The notes: generated from the sequence alone by a model not told the origin. A stretch of DNA of 64,000 nt from Ancylobacter amanitiformis (GCF_030814815.1 NZ_JAUSVR010000004.1:62001-126000); one strand, 5' to 3'. Counted from the first letter of the stretch, positions 1-9,039 are shown. A program made the numbers and translations.

Positions 1-123
1 CTGTCCGGAAATCCACAGCTGGTTGCCGCTGATCACGGTCGGCACATAATTGGCCGCCGGCGCGGTGGCGGCGGGAATGGTGATGCCGAGAGCCGCGAGC
101 TTCGCCTCAACCGTACCGGACAT
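1..123 (-). CDS. RidA family protein, N-terminal fragment (runs off window start)
   Basis: Only the first 41 codons are inside the window; the gene reads leftward off the edge. It begins MSGTVEAKLAALGI and continues through PAANYVP and a GNQLWISGQ segment, typical of the N-terminus of RidA/YjgF proteins of the subgroup that starts with an extra helix. Family members deaminate reactive enamine/imine intermediates released by PLP enzymes. The active-site arginine expected near residue 100 lies outside the window, so activity cannot be judged. The gene is divergent from eipB with about 150 bp between the start codons. Confidence 0.8.
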   Translation of the reverse strand, partial: MSGTVEAKLAALGITIPAATAPAANYVPTVISGNQLWISGQ

Positions 124-275
124 GTCAATCTCCATGCTAATCTGCTGCGTGAAGGGCGCGTTGGAGCCTGCCAACATGTCGCCCTTGTTCTCGCCTTGTG
201 TTCGGGGTGCGATGTTTGTCTGATCGACCAGCCGTGCGCAAGTCGTGCGCCTTCGCCGAAGGGAAATCCAACCTG

Positions 276-1148
276 ATGCCCGCACCCGTGCCCGCCCGCG
301 CGTTTCCGCGCCTGTCCTTGCCCGGCCCATCCTCACGCGGCAAATCCCTGCCCGGATTCGCCGCGCTCGCGCTGCTTCTGGCCGCGGTGGTGCCGGCCGG
401 CGCCGTGCAACTCTCGCCGCACCGGGCGACCTATGCGCTGACGCTGGATGGCGCCAAGCCCTCCAAGCGCATCAACGCCGCCAAGGGGGAGATCGTGTAC
501 GAATTGCGGGGGGATGCTTGCGCCGGCTATTCCGTGCAATTGCGGCAGGCGACCGCGCTGGAAACCGAAGGCGGGCGGGTGAACAGCGCCATCGACACGG
601 CCACCTGGGAGGATGGCGATTCCAACGCCTACCGCTTCCGCGTGACCAACACGATCAACGGCTCCGCGCCCGAGGAGGCCGACGGGGTCGCCGAGCGCCG
701 CGATGGCCGGCTGGTGGTGACGGCCACCAAGCCCTCCTCCGCCACTCTGGAACTCGGCAAGACCGTGCTTCTGCCCACCCAGCACGTGCTGCGCGTGCTC
801 GCCGCCGCCCAGCAGCACGAGGCGACCCTTGAGGCGCCGGTCTATGACGGCTCGCCCGATGCCAAGAAGATCTACGATACGCTCTCGGTCATCGGGCGCG
901 GCACGGCCGATCCCAAGGGGCTGGAAGAGGTTGCCACAAGCGGCGACCTCGCCGGGCGCACGCGCTACCCCGTGACGATCAGCTATTACGAGCGCGGCGC
1001 CGCCGCGCAGACGCCCGACTACACGATCAGCTTCGACCTGTTCGACAATGGCGTGAGCCGCGCCCTGAAGCTCGACTATGGCGATTTCGCGCTGCGCGGC
1101 ACGCTCACTTCCTACGAGGCGCTGCCGCAGGAGAATTGCTCGAAATAG
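276..1148 (+). CDS. eipB: EipB-like periplasmic envelope-integrity protein (DUF1849)
   Basis: A 290-residue exported protein. The start at 276 gives a signal peptide with a basic/proline N-region and a hydrophobic core (GFAALALLLAAVVPAGA) around residues 26-43; the longer in-frame start at 198 would put 26 unlikely residues before it. The mature part follows the DUF1849 pattern: LSPHRATYALTL at the start, DACAGYSVQ, YRFRVTN and SYYERG. Two cysteines are visible, one in DACAGY and one four residues from the C-terminus (ENCSK), matching the disulfide pair of Brucella EipB, a beta-spiral periplasmic protein needed for envelope integrity. The 3' end overlaps the convergent dinB gene by 44 bp. Confidence 0.85.
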   Translation: MPAPVPARAFPRLSLPGPSSRGKSLPGFAALALLLAAVVPAGAVQLSPHRATYALTLDGAKPSKRINAAKGEIVYELRGDACAGYSVQLRQATALETEGGRVNSAIDTATWEDGDSNAYRFRVTNTINGSAPEEADGVAERRDGRLVVTATKPSSATLELGKTVLLPTQHVLRVLAAAQQHEATLEAPVYDGSPDAKKIYDTLSVIGRGTADPKGLEEVATSGDLAGRTRYPVTISYYERGAAAQTPDYTISFDLFDNGVSRALKLDYGDFALRGTLTSYEALPQENCSK

Positions 1149-2475
1149 CCGGATCATCCGCCCGCGATTCGTCCGGCACGTTGCGGTGGGGCTGGGTCGG
1201 CCCGCGTCCGCGCGGGCTGTCGAGCAGGATGCCGCGATCGATGATCGCCTTGCCGAAACGGGCGCGCAGGTCATCCACCGCCAGTTCCGCCTTGCCCTTC
1301 TTGGTGGCCTGCATGTCGACGAGGTCGGCGGGATCGGCAAGGGCGGGATCGGCGAGTTCGGAGACGCCGACCCCGATCAGCCGGAAGCGTCGCCCGTCCG
1401 CCTCCTTCGCCAGCAACTCGCGCGCGTGCTCGAAGATGCGGTGGGCGAGGCGGGTCGGATCCTCCAGCGAGCGGGCGCGGGTGATGAGCCGGAAATCCGC
1501 CGTCTTCAGCTTCAGCGTCACCGTGCGCCCGGCATGGCCGGCGGCCTTCAGCCGGTCGGAGAGCTTGCGCGAGAGGGCGTAGAGTTCCTGCTCCAACGCG
1601 CGGAACTCGGCAATGTCGACATCGAAGGTCGTCTCGGTCGAGACGCTCCTGGTCTCGCGCTCGGGGTTCACGCGGCGCTCGTCAATGCCGCGCGCCAGGC
1701 GGTGGAGCCGCAGCCCCTCATTGCCGAAGCGGCGGGCGAGGGTGGCCTCATCCGCGGCCTGCAGATCGGCGATGAGGCGGAAGCCCTCGCGGGCGAGCCG
1801 CTCCTGCGTCGCCTTGCCCACGCCCCAGATGGTGCCGACGCTGCGCGGGGCGAGAAAGCCGGCCGCCTCGGCCGCGCCGATCACCGCGAAGCCGCGCGGC
1901 TTGTCGAGATCGGAGGCGATCTTGGCGAGGAACTTGTTCGGCGCCAGCCCGACCGAGAGGGTGACGCCGATTTCCGCCTCGACGGCGCGGGCGAGCCGGG
2001 CGAGGGCGCGTGCCGGGCTCTCGCCGTGCAGGCGGGCGGTGCCGGCAAGGTCGAGAAAGGCCTCGTCGATCGACAGGGGCTCGACCAGCGGCGTGAGGTG
2101 CAGCATCCGCTCGCGGATCTGCCGGCCGACGCTGACATATTTCGCCATGTTCGGCTTCACCACGACGGCCTCGGGGCAGAGCGCCAGCGCCTTGAACATC
2201 GGCATGGCCGAGCGCACGCCCTTGACCCGTGCGAGATAGCAGCAGGTGGAGACCACGCCGCGCTTGCCGCCGCCGATGATGACCGGCACGTCGCGCAGCG
2301 CGGGATCGTCGCGCTTTTCCACCGCCGCGTAGAAGGCGTCGCAATCGACATGGGCGATGTGCAGGCGGTCAAGCTCGGCATGGCGGGTGATGCGCGGGCT
2401 GCCGCAATGGCGGCAACGCATGGCATCGCCCGCCTCATGCAGGCAATCGCGGCAGAAGGCCGGCTCGCCCGCCAT
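1105..2475 (-). CDS. dinB: DNA polymerase IV (Y-family) with N-terminal zinc ribbon
   Basis: A 456-residue error-prone translesion polymerase. Residues 8-24 hold a C-x2-C...C-x2-C zinc ribbon (CRDC, CRHC), an N-terminal extension common in alphaproteobacterial DinB. The palm follows with HVDCDAFYAAVE (first catalytic Asp), then YLARVKGVRSAMP and LSIDEAFLDLAG (catalytic Asp-Glu). The two helix-hairpin-helix stretches (GLAPNKFLAKIASD and IWGVGKATQERL) and the little-finger domain are intact. The tail after about residue 425 is Pro/Arg/Ser rich and unconserved. The start ATG lies 8 bp after the DUF3572 stop, so the two are probably co-transcribed; the 3' end overlaps eipB tail to tail. Confidence 0.93.
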   Translation of the reverse strand: MAGEPAFCRDCLHEAGDAMRCRHCGSPRITRHAELDRLHIAHVDCDAFYAAVEKRDDPALRDVPVIIGGGKRGVVSTCCYLARVKGVRSAMPMFKALALCPEAVVVKPNMAKYVSVGRQIRERMLHLTPLVEPLSIDEAFLDLAGTARLHGESPARALARLARAVEAEIGVTLSVGLAPNKFLAKIASDLDKPRGFAVIGAAEAAGFLAPRSVGTIWGVGKATQERLAREGFRLIADLQAADEATLARRFGNEGLRLHRLARGIDERRVNPERETRSVSTETTFDVDIAEFRALEQELYALSRKLSDRLKAAGHAGRTVTLKLKTADFRLITRARSLEDPTRLAHRIFEHARELLAKEADGRRFRLIGVGVSELADPALADPADLVDMQATKKGKAELAVDDLRARFGKAIIDRGILLDSPRGRGPTQPHRNVPDESRADDPAISSNSPAAAPRRK

Positions 2476-2483
2476 GGCGCCTC

Positions 2484-2786
2484 TCAGTCCCCCTTGGTCC
2501 CGTCATGGGCGAGGATCTCACGCGCGGCCACCACATGGCCGGGATCGATGCCCGCCTCGCCCGCATAGGCGATGAGAAGATCCTGCCGGTTGATCAGGAA
2601 GTCCAGCAGCGCCACGTGAAAGGGCGTGGATCCCGCGATGCCGCGCAGGTCGGCGGGCGAGAGACCGCTCTCGGCGAGGAAGGGGCCGATCCGCTCGGGA
2701 TCGGCGGCGAGAAAGCCGAGCGCGCCGAGGGCGACCTCGCGGGCGGCCTGTCCGGTGGACAATGACTTCGATCTGCGACTGTGCAT
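2484..2786 (-). CDS. DUF3572 family protein
   Basis: A 100-residue, helix-rich, probably cytoplasmic protein. The body ([21 protein letters not shown], then [23 protein letters not shown] and [13 protein letters not shown]) matches the DUF3572 family, found in Hyphomicrobiales beside divK and of unknown function. It lies 8 bp upstream of dinB on the same strand and is divergent from divK (start 2910). A shorter in-frame start is possible because the first dozen residues are basic and little conserved. Confidence 0.8.
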   Translation of the reverse strand: MHSRRSKSLSTGQAAREVALGALGFLAADPERIGPFLAESGLSPADLRGIAGSTPFHVALLDFLINRQDLLIAYAGEAGIDPGHVVAAREILAHDGTKGD

Positions 2787-2909
2787 TTGCGGTTCCGTAA
2801 GGAATGCGGGCGTAGGCTGCGCTCACGAAGAGCGGCCGACGCCTGCTGGATAGTGGCCCGCGTGCGGACCGTCGACGACGAACTCAAAGACGCAACGGAC
2901 CCACGCCCG

Positions 2910-3281
2910 ATGTCCAAGACCGTTCTGATCGTTGAGGATAATGAGCTGAATATGAAGCTCTTCAACGATCTTCTCGAAGCCCACGGCTATGTGACCCTCG
3001 GTACCCGGCATGGGCTCGAGGCGTTGGATCTGGCGCGCAAGCACCGGCCGGACCTCATTCTCATGGACATCCAGCTGCCGGAGATTTCCGGCATCGATGT
3101 CACCCGTCGGCTGAAGGCCGATCCGGAGCTGAAGGCCATACCCGTCATCGCCGTCACCGCCTTCGCCATGAAGGGCGACGAGGAGCGGATTCGCGAGGGC
3201 GGCTGCGAAGCCTATCTGTCCAAGCCCATTTCCGTCGCCAAGTTCCTGGAAACGGTCCGCCAGTTTCTCCCCGACGAGTGA
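2910..3281 (+). CDS. divK: Cell-cycle response regulator DivK
   Basis: A 123-residue single-domain receiver without an output domain. The start at 2910 gives the standard [15 protein letters not shown]-terminus; an upstream in-frame extension from 2781 has no family counterpart. Acidic pocket ED at residues 9-10, phosphoacceptor Asp in LILMDIQLP (about residue 53), Thr in AVTAFAM and Lys in LSKPIS (about residue 105) are all present. In Caulobacter and rhizobia DivK works with the PleC/DivJ kinases to control CtrA and asymmetric division. pleD, its usual downstream partner, is not here; rpmG follows convergently after a 450-bp gap. Confidence 0.93.
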   Translation: MSKTVLIVEDNELNMKLFNDLLEAHGYVTLGTRHGLEALDLARKHRPDLILMDIQLPEISGIDVTRRLKADPELKAIPVIAVTAFAMKGDEERIREGGCEAYLSKPISVAKFLETVRQFLPDE

Positions 3282-3656
3282 GTCGGGGCGAACCGGCCGG
3301 CAGCGCACGCCCCGTTCGACCAATGCGGCCGGGGGAGCGAATCTTGCGAAACTAGTTCGACTTTGTTGTCGAGAGCCTCGCAACCCCGTTGCTTTCGCCC
3401 ACGGTTGAGCTAGCTTTATAGCGGTATCGCCTTGCCCTGCGGAGTGCTCGGGTCCGCCGCATCTCCTGGGTCCGTAGGGTTCGGTCGGCGGGCGGTGGTG
3501 TTGGATGGCCTCTCCTCACCACTGCCTGCCGATCACCGATTCCGCCGCCCGGCCCGCCGGGGGCGAGCAAGGGATGCACCGATCCGGCACCGCGACCTCG
3601 TCCACCGCGACACCGTCCGCTACACGGTCCGCGTCTGGCCGGGCGATCGCAGCATT
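3282..3656. other. Gene-free stretch between divK and the rpmG terminator
   Basis: No reading frame with convincing codon use or a recognisable family was found on either strand. Many relatives carry pleD here, but no receiver or GGDEF remnant is visible. The segment around 3345-3430 is less GC-rich than its surroundings. Confidence 0.5.
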
Positions 3657-3684
3657 AAAAAAGGCGCCTTTCGGCGCCTTTTTT
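3657..3684. terminator. Bidirectional intrinsic terminator between divK and rpmG
   Basis: A perfect 12-bp inverted repeat: an A6 run and GGCGCC, the 4-nt loop TTTC, then GGCGCC and a T6 run. Because the stem is flanked by As and followed by Ts it reads as a rho-independent terminator on both strands, serving divK from the left and rpmG from the right. Confidence 0.9.
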
Positions 3685-3731
3685 GTTCCAGCGGCGGCGT
3701 CTGGCGACGCCGGCTCAGCTGAACGTGCGGA

Positions 3732-3899
3732 TCACTTGATCTTGCCTTCGCGGAACTCGACGTGCTTGCGCGCGACGGGATCGTACTTCTTCACGACCAG
3801 CTTGTCGGTCATGGTGCGCGAGTTCTTCTTGGTAACATAGAAGAAGCCGGTGTCGGCGCTGGACACGAGCTTGATCTTGATGGTCGTTGCCTTGGCCAT
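3732..3899 (-). CDS. rpmG: 50S ribosomal protein L33
   Basis: A 55-residue ribosomal protein, too short for many gene callers. It begins [20 protein letters not shown] and ends EFREGKIK, with the [10 protein letters not shown] and [10 protein letters not shown] segments diagnostic for the L33 type lacking zinc-binding cysteines. It is a component of the large subunit near the E site. It is followed on its own strand by the bidirectional terminator at 3657-3684. Relatives often have it just after divK-pleD, which supports conserved gene order with pleD missing. Confidence 0.95.
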   Translation of the reverse strand: MAKATTIKIKLVSSADTGFFYVTKKNSRTMTDKLVVKKYDPVARKHVEFREGKIK

Positions 3900-4018
3900 T
3901 GACCGGGTCTCCTGCTACGTGGCCGCAGCCACGCCGAATTTATCTGGATCGCGCGGCATAGGTGCCGCTCGTTGGCGTCCGTATCCGTGATCGGGACGCG
4001 AATGTCAAGAATTCCCGT

Positions 4019-5176
4019 TCAGCGGTCGCGCCATATCTGGCCGGCGACCACCACGGCATACATCACGAGAAAGCCGCCAATGGCCCAGGCGAAGCCGTGC
4101 GGGTCGAACAATTGCATGCCACCGCCCACCGTGGTCGGGCCGAGGATCAGGCCGAGCGAATACAGCATCACGAAGCCTGCATTGGCGGTGGCCAGCGCCG
4201 CCCCGTCGAATCGGGCGCCCAGCAGGGCGAGCCCGATCGTGTAGAGGCCGGCGACGATTCCCGTGGTGATGAACACCGTCGCCCACATCGCCCAGCCGTC
4301 GATGGCGAGGTAGGGCATGAGAAAAGCACCGACGATGCCGACCATGCCGCAGCCGAGCAGCATCTTGCGCCGGTCCAGCCGGTCGCTCAGCAGCCCGATC
4401 GGCAGTTGCAGCGCCACATTGCCCAGTTCGGCGATGGTGAGCAGCAGCGCCGCCTGCGGGGCGTCGAGCCCCCGCCGCAGGCCATAGAGCGGGAGGAAAT
4501 TGACCAGTCCGGTCTCCACCGCGCCGAACACGAAGGCGGCCAGCGTCGCCGCCGGCGCAATGCGCAGCAGGCTCAGCACGCCGCCGGAGCTTTCGGTCTC
4601 GATGGACGGCGCTCCGGCCGCGCCGATCATCACGGGAATGGCCGCGAGCCCGATACAGGCGGCACCGGCCAGATAGGGCGGCCAGCCCGTGGTGCCGACC
4701 AGACTGAGAATCGCCGGCCCGCCGGCAAAGCCGGCCGAAAGCACCGTGGCATAAATGCCTATGACCAGCCCGCGCCGGTTGCTCGGCGACGCGGCGTTGA
4801 TCCAGAATTCGCTGACCACGAACAGCACGCAGAGCGCCGCGCCGAAGACGAAGCGCAGCGGAAACCACAGCGGGAAGGACGACGTGACCTTGAACGCGAG
4901 CAGGCTCACGGCCGCCGTGGCGATGGCCGTCAGCAGCAGCGGGCCCGCGCCGAAGCGGCGCACCATGTTGGGCAGGAAGGGCGCGAGGGCAATGGTCGCC
5001 ACGCCGCCGACCGCGGTGTTGATGCCGATCCAGGTCGAGGAAATGCCGCGCGCGTCGAGCTCGAAGGCCAGCAGCGGAATCGACAGCGCGAGCCCGAGCC
5101 CGACCGCGGATATGGCGCCGATGGCCGCGGCGATGGAGGCGATATTGATGTCGCGGCGCGCGACCGGGGCATGCAT
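4019..5176 (-). CDS. MFS transporter (YcaD-like)
   Basis: A 385-residue inner-membrane protein with about 12 hydrophobic segments and no signal peptide. The loop after helix 2 contains NMVRRFG; the second half repeats with LLSDRLDRRKMLL, the MFS motif A loop. FVVSEFWINAASPSNRRG between helices 4 and 5 resembles the YcaD-like MFS subgroup found beside rpmG and rnr in Hyphomicrobiales. The substrate is unknown; a small-molecule exporter is the usual guess. The start at 5176 gives MHAPVARRDINIASIAAA, with helix 1 following directly. Confidence 0.85.
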   Translation of the reverse strand: MHAPVARRDINIASIAAAIGAISAVGLGLALSIPLLAFELDARGISSTWIGINTAVGGVATIALAPFLPNMVRRFGAGPLLLTAIATAAVSLLAFKVTSSFPLWFPLRFVFGAALCVLFVVSEFWINAASPSNRRGLVIGIYATVLSAGFAGGPAILSLVGTTGWPPYLAGAACIGLAAIPVMIGAAGAPSIETESSGGVLSLLRIAPAATLAAFVFGAVETGLVNFLPLYGLRRGLDAPQAALLLTIAELGNVALQLPIGLLSDRLDRRKMLLGCGMVGIVGAFLMPYLAIDGWAMWATVFITTGIVAGLYTIGLALLGARFDGAALATANAGFVMLYSLGLILGPTTVGGGMQLFDPHGFAWAIGGFLVMYAVVVAGQIWRDR

Positions 5177-5263
5177 GGCGTCACCTGAGAGGGCCTCTTG
5201 AGCGTCGTCGAACCAAGCGGATTCAGGCTCGCGTGAAGAAAACGCATCAAGGCAAGACCTGAG

Positions 5264-5297
5264 GAATTTTCGCCGAACGCGTGTTTGGCGAAAATTC
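5264..5297. repeat. 15-bp inverted repeat upstream of the MFS gene
   Basis: Arms GAATTTTCGCCGAAC and GTTTGGCGAAAATTC surround the 4-nt centre GCGT, with one mismatch in 15. It lies 88 bp upstream of the MFS start and 132 bp past the NUDIX stop, on the path of minus-strand transcription. No T-run follows on the minus strand, so an operator or RNA hairpin is as likely as a terminator. Confidence 0.55.
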
Positions 5298-5428
5298 TCC
5301 AGCGGCCGCCTCGTCTAAACCATGCGCCGTGAAAGTCGAATGACTTTTGGCAATGCCAGCATGACGGGCATTTCTGGATCGGGCGGCGGGTCAGCCGCGA
5401 CGGACCCGGCGGCTGCGGCGATCCGCCA

Positions 5429-6202
5429 TCAGGCCAGCGTCTCGCGCAACATGCGGCCGGCGCGCGCGAAATAGAACGGCACCGGCGTCCACGGGCGATT
5501 GCCCGCCTTCAGCCGGGCTTCTACTTCCTCGATGATGACAAGCGTGATGCGCGGCACCTCGGCGGCCTTGGCCTCGCTGAATGTCATCCAGGCGAGTTCC
5601 ACCAGCTCCGTGTCGGGGCCGATATTGCGCTCCTCGCGGTGGGCGATCTCGCCGGCATCGGCGAGGAAGAAGCGCGTGTCGAAACGGCGGGGCAGGCTCG
5701 GCGGGGTGATGGCGCGGGCCACGAAGGTCAGCGCCTCCAGGCTGGGAAACACGCCGGCATCGCCGAAGCCCTGCCAGCTCGGCGGCAGGTTCTCCGGTAT
5801 TCCGGCCTCGCGCGTGCCGATCAGCAGGCCGGTCTCTTCGCAGGTCTCGCGGATGGCGGCCAGCGCCAGCGCGCGCGCCCGTGCCGCGCTCGGCCGGACG
5901 ACGCGGGCGAGCAGGCGGCGCTCGCTCTCGGTGTCGAGCATGCCGTAGACCGGCACGCGGCGATCCTGCGGATCGACCCGCCCGCCGGGGAAGACGAACT
6001 TGCCGGGCATGAATTTCAGTGCCGGGTTGCGGCGCCCCAGCAGGAGGCGCGGCGTGCGCCGGGAGCGGTCGACCAGCACCAGCGTCGCCGCATCGACCGG
6101 ACGCACGGGAGCGGCGGCCCGAGGGGCGGTCCGAGGGGCGGTCGGCTCGGTCGCGAGGGCGCGCGGCGCATCGAAGCGCGCGGAAACGTCGGTCGGGATC
6201 AT
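5429..6202 (-). CDS. NUDIX hydrolase
   Basis: A 257-residue predicted hydrolase of nucleoside-diphosphate-linked compounds. The core begins KFMPGKFVFPGGRVDPQDR, and the Nudix box helix is visible as AIRETCEETGLLIG (RE-x2-EE-x-G), holding the metal-binding glutamates. An insert between the GG and RE elements, with PSAARARALALAA, is typical of the longer Nudix subgroup found beside rnr in this order. The first 35 residues are Ala/Pro/Arg-rich and probably disordered. The actual substrate cannot be told from sequence. It is followed 12 bp later on the same strand by the DUF983 gene's 3' end, suggesting one transcript rnr-DUF983-NUDIX. Confidence 0.88.
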   Translation of the reverse strand: MIPTDVSARFDAPRALATEPTAPRTAPRAAAPVRPVDAATLVLVDRSRRTPRLLLGRRNPALKFMPGKFVFPGGRVDPQDRRVPVYGMLDTESERRLLARVVRPSAARARALALAAIRETCEETGLLIGTREAGIPENLPPSWQGFGDAGVFPSLEALTFVARAITPPSLPRRFDTRFFLADAGEIAHREERNIGPDTELVELAWMTFSEAKAAEVPRITLVIIEEVEARLKAGNRPWTPVPFYFARAGRMLRETLA

Positions 6203-6214
6203 CGCGGGGGCTGC

Positions 6215-6706
6215 TCAGGTTCGGCGGCTGGGAGGAACGGGGTCATGCTCGCCATCGGCCGGGTCGAAGCCGTGCATGCGCAGCGCCCATTGATAGCCGA
6301 TCAGCGCGCCCTTCACCGGGGGCAGCAGCACGAGCGCGAGAATGAGCGTCAGCGGCAGCCAGATGGTGAGGTGGATCCACAGGGCCGGGCGCAGCGCCAT
6401 TTCCACGGTCAGCAGCAGCGGCACGACGATGTGGCCGACAAGGGTGATGACCATGTAGGGCGGGGCATCGTCCGCCCGGTGATGCCACAATTCCTCGCCA
6501 CAGCTCGGGCAGGTCTCGTTCACCTTGAGATAGGCGTTGTACAGCGCGCCCTTGCCGCAGGCCGGGCAGCGCATGCGAAAACCGTTGATCAGTGCCGGCC
6601 CCACCGGACGGGCGGGCCCGCCCGCCATCTTGTGCCCGCCGATCGGGGGCGTCGACATCTGCCGTGCGGTCATTGCCGGTTGCCTCCAATCGCTCTCGGG
6701 CGTCAT
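6215..6706 (-). CDS. DUF983 family membrane protein with zinc ribbon
   Basis: A 163-residue protein. Near residues 46-70 a zinc-ribbon-like pair of motifs, CPACGKG and CPSCGEEL, precedes two hydrophobic spans (ITLVGHIVVPLLLTVEMAL and IWLPLTLILALVLLPPVKG). This is the DUF983 layout; the family is associated with cytochrome oxidase and membrane genes but has no settled function. The start ATG overlaps the rnr stop (4 bp, 6703-6706), indicating translational coupling to RNase R. A shorter start at the second Met (MTARQM) is possible. Confidence 0.88.
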   Translation of the reverse strand: MTPESDWRQPAMTARQMSTPPIGGHKMAGGPARPVGPALINGFRMRCPACGKGALYNAYLKVNETCPSCGEELWHHRADDAPPYMVITLVGHIVVPLLLTVEMALRPALWIHLTIWLPLTLILALVLLPPVKGALIGYQWALRMHGFDPADGEHDPVPPSRRT

Positions 6707-9039
6707 CGCCGCTTGCCGGGCCGCTTGGACGTCGCGGAGCGCTGGTCCGGGCGGCGGTAGCCGCCGCGTCCCGGTGCTCCCGATCCGCGCCGGCCGCCCG
6801 CGACCCGTGCGCCTTCCGATAGTAGCTCGAAGCGCAGCGCGCCAGCCACCGGCGCGGCTTCCACCAGCTTCACTTCGACGCGGTCGCCCAGCCGGTGCAT
6901 CTCGCCGCTGCGCTCGCCGATCAGCGCGTGGCGGGCCTCATCATAGAGATAATAGTCCTGGCCCAGCGTCGCGGCGGGAATGAAGCCGTCGGCGCCGGTA
7001 TCGTCCAGCGCGACGAACAGCCCGGCCTTGGTGACGCCGGCAATGCGGCCATGGAAGGTCGCGCCGATCTGCTGCGCCATATGGTGGGCGATCAGCCGGT
7101 CGATGGTCTCGCGCTCGGCCGCCATGGCGCGGCGCTCGCTGGCCGAGATGCGCGCGGCGATTTCCGCCAGCTGCTCCGGGGTCGTGCTCTCGGGCAGCCC
7201 GTCGCGGCCGAAATCCAGCGCGCGGACCAGCCCGCGATGCACGATGAGGTCGGCATAGCGGCGAATCGGCGAGGTGAAATGCGCGTAGCGGCGCAGATGC
7301 AGGCCGAAATGACCGTAATTCTCCTGCGCGTACTCCGCCTGCGCCTGGCTGCGCAGGATCACCTGGTTCACCAGCGGCGCCAGTTCGGTGCCGACGACGC
7401 GGGCGAGGATCTCGTTGAACTGGGCGGGGCGCACCGTCTCGCTCTTGGCCAGCTTGATGTCCAGGGTCTGCAGGAATTCGCGCAGGCCCGACATCTTCTC
7501 CAGCGAAGGCTGGTCATGCACACGGTAGACGAGGGGGGTGCGCTTTTCCTCCAGCGTCTCGGCGGCGGCGACGTTGGCGAGGATCATGAATTCCTCGATC
7601 AGCTTGTGCGCGTCCAGCCGCTCGGGAACGATCACCTTGTCCACCGTGCCATCGGGCTTGAGCAGGATCTTGCGCTCGGGCAGGTCGAGTTCCAGCGGCG
7701 AGCGGGCATCGCGCGCCGTCTTCACTGCCGCGTAGGCCGCCCAGAGCGGGCGCAGCACCTCGTCGAGGATCGGCGCCGTGGTGTCGTCCGGCCGGCCATC
7801 GATCGCCGCCTGCGCCTGCGCATAGGCGAGCTTGGCGGCTGAGCGCATCATGATTCGGTGGAAGCTGTGGCGCTTCTTGCGGCCATTGGCGCCCACCACC
7901 ATGCGCACGGCCAGGGCCGGGCGGTCTTCCAGCGGGCGTAGCGAGCACAGGTCGTTGGAAATGCGCTCGGGCAGCATCGGCACCACCCGGTCGGGGAAAT
8001 ACACCGAATTGCCGCGCACCAGCGCCTCGCGGTCCAGCGCGCTGCCGGGGCGCACATAGGCCGCCACGTCGGCGATGGCGACGGTGAGGATGAAGCCGCC
8101 CTCATTGTCGGGATCGAGATCCGGCACGGCGTGCACCGCGTCGTCATGGTCCTTGGCGTCGGGCGGATCGATGGTGACGAGCGGCAGGTCGCGCCAGTCC
8201 TCGCGCGTCTCAAAGCGCCCGTTGAGGGTGGCCGGCCGTGCCGCCTCCGCTTCCGCCAGGGTCTCACGGCGAAACACGCTGGGAATGCTGTGCGCGTAGA
8301 TGGCGATGAGGCTGATCGCCTTCTCGGTGGCCACCGAGCCGAGCCGCTCCTTCACCCGCGCGATGGGCAGACCATAGGCATGGTGGCGCACCACCTCCAC
8401 CGCCACCAGGTCGCCTTCCTCCGCATCGCCGGCAAAATCCGGTGGGATGGCGAGTTCGCGGCCCATGTTGCGCTTGTCGACGGGAACGAGCCGCCCGCCG
8501 CCCTGCGCGTCGCGCCGGAAGATGCCGAGCGTCAGCGCGCGCGCCTTGTCGATCAGCTTGAGCACGTGGCCATTGTGGCGGATGCGCCCGTCCGCTTCGG
8601 GAATCTCCTCGGTCTTCAGCAGCACGCGGTCGCCGATGGTGGGCGCCGGCCCGGCCACCCGGCCGCGACGCGCCAGACGCACGAGGATGCGCGGCGCCTC
8701 GCCCTGCTCTTCCTCGTCCCAGTCGACCGGCTGGGCGATGAGTTCGCCGTCCTCGTCGCGCTCCACAATTTCGGCCATGACGATGGCGGGCAGGGCGCCG
8801 GGGACATGCAGCTTGCGGCGCTTGCGCCCGATCACGCCTTCCTCGGCGAGTTCGCGCAGCACGTCCTTGAGAATGATTCGGTCGCTGCCATCGAGGCCGA
8901 AATGGCGTGAAATCTCCCGCTTGCCGACATCCCCGCCATGCGTGGCGATGAACGCCATCAACTCCTCGCGAGTGGGCAGTCCCCGGGGCGGACGGGGCGA
9001 GGAGGGCTTGCGTATCTTCGGCTTCAAGGGTTTGCGCAC
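6703..9039 (-). CDS. rnr: Ribonuclease R
   Basis: A 778-residue processive 3'-5' exoribonuclease of the RNB family. Order of domains: an N-terminal winged helix (about 20-85), cold-shock-like OB domains, the RNB catalytic domain with DPPDAKDHDDAVHA (metal-binding aspartates, about residue 290) and the segment ISNDLCSLRP, then a C-terminal S1 domain (HGRIAGVTKAGLFVALDDTGADG, given here in two parts: HGRIAGVTKAG and LFVALDDTGADG). The last 40 residues are Arg/Gly rich, typical of RNA-binding tails. It degrades structured RNA and takes part in rRNA and tmRNA quality control. It overlaps the DUF983 gene downstream by 4 bp. Confidence 0.96.
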   Translation of the reverse strand: MRKPLKPKIRKPSSPRPPRGLPTREELMAFIATHGGDVGKREISRHFGLDGSDRIILKDVLRELAEEGVIGRKRRKLHVPGALPAIVMAEIVERDEDGELIAQPVDWDEEEQGEAPRILVRLARRGRVAGPAPTIGDRVLLKTEEIPEADGRIRHNGHVLKLIDKARALTLGIFRRDAQGGGRLVPVDKRNMGRELAIPPDFAGDAEEGDLVAVEVVRHHAYGLPIARVKERLGSVATEKAISLIAIYAHSIPSVFRRETLAEAEAARPATLNGRFETREDWRDLPLVTIDPPDAKDHDDAVHAVPDLDPDNEGGFILTVAIADVAAYVRPGSALDREALVRGNSVYFPDRVVPMLPERISNDLCSLRPLEDRPALAVRMVVGANGRKKRHSFHRIMMRSAAKLAYAQAQAAIDGRPDDTTAPILDEVLRPLWAAYAAVKTARDARSPLELDLPERKILLKPDGTVDKVIVPERLDAHKLIEEFMILANVAAAETLEEKRTPLVYRVHDQPSLEKMSGLREFLQTLDIKLAKSETVRPAQFNEILARVVGTELAPLVNQVILRSQAQAEYAQENYGHFGLHLRRYAHFTSPIRRYADLIVHRGLVRALDFGRDGLPESTTPEQLAEIAARISASERRAMAAERETIDRLIAHHMAQQIGATFHGRIAGVTKAGLFVALDDTGADGFIPAATLGQDYYLYDEARHALIGERSGEMHRLGDRVEVKLVEAAPVAGALRFELLSEGARVAGGRRGSGAPGRGGYRRPDQRSATSKRPGKRR

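Noticed and set aside
1078-2568. 496-codon plus-strand frame over dinB
   Set aside because: Arg/Glu/Gly-rich mirror composition; dinB motifs are on the minus strand.
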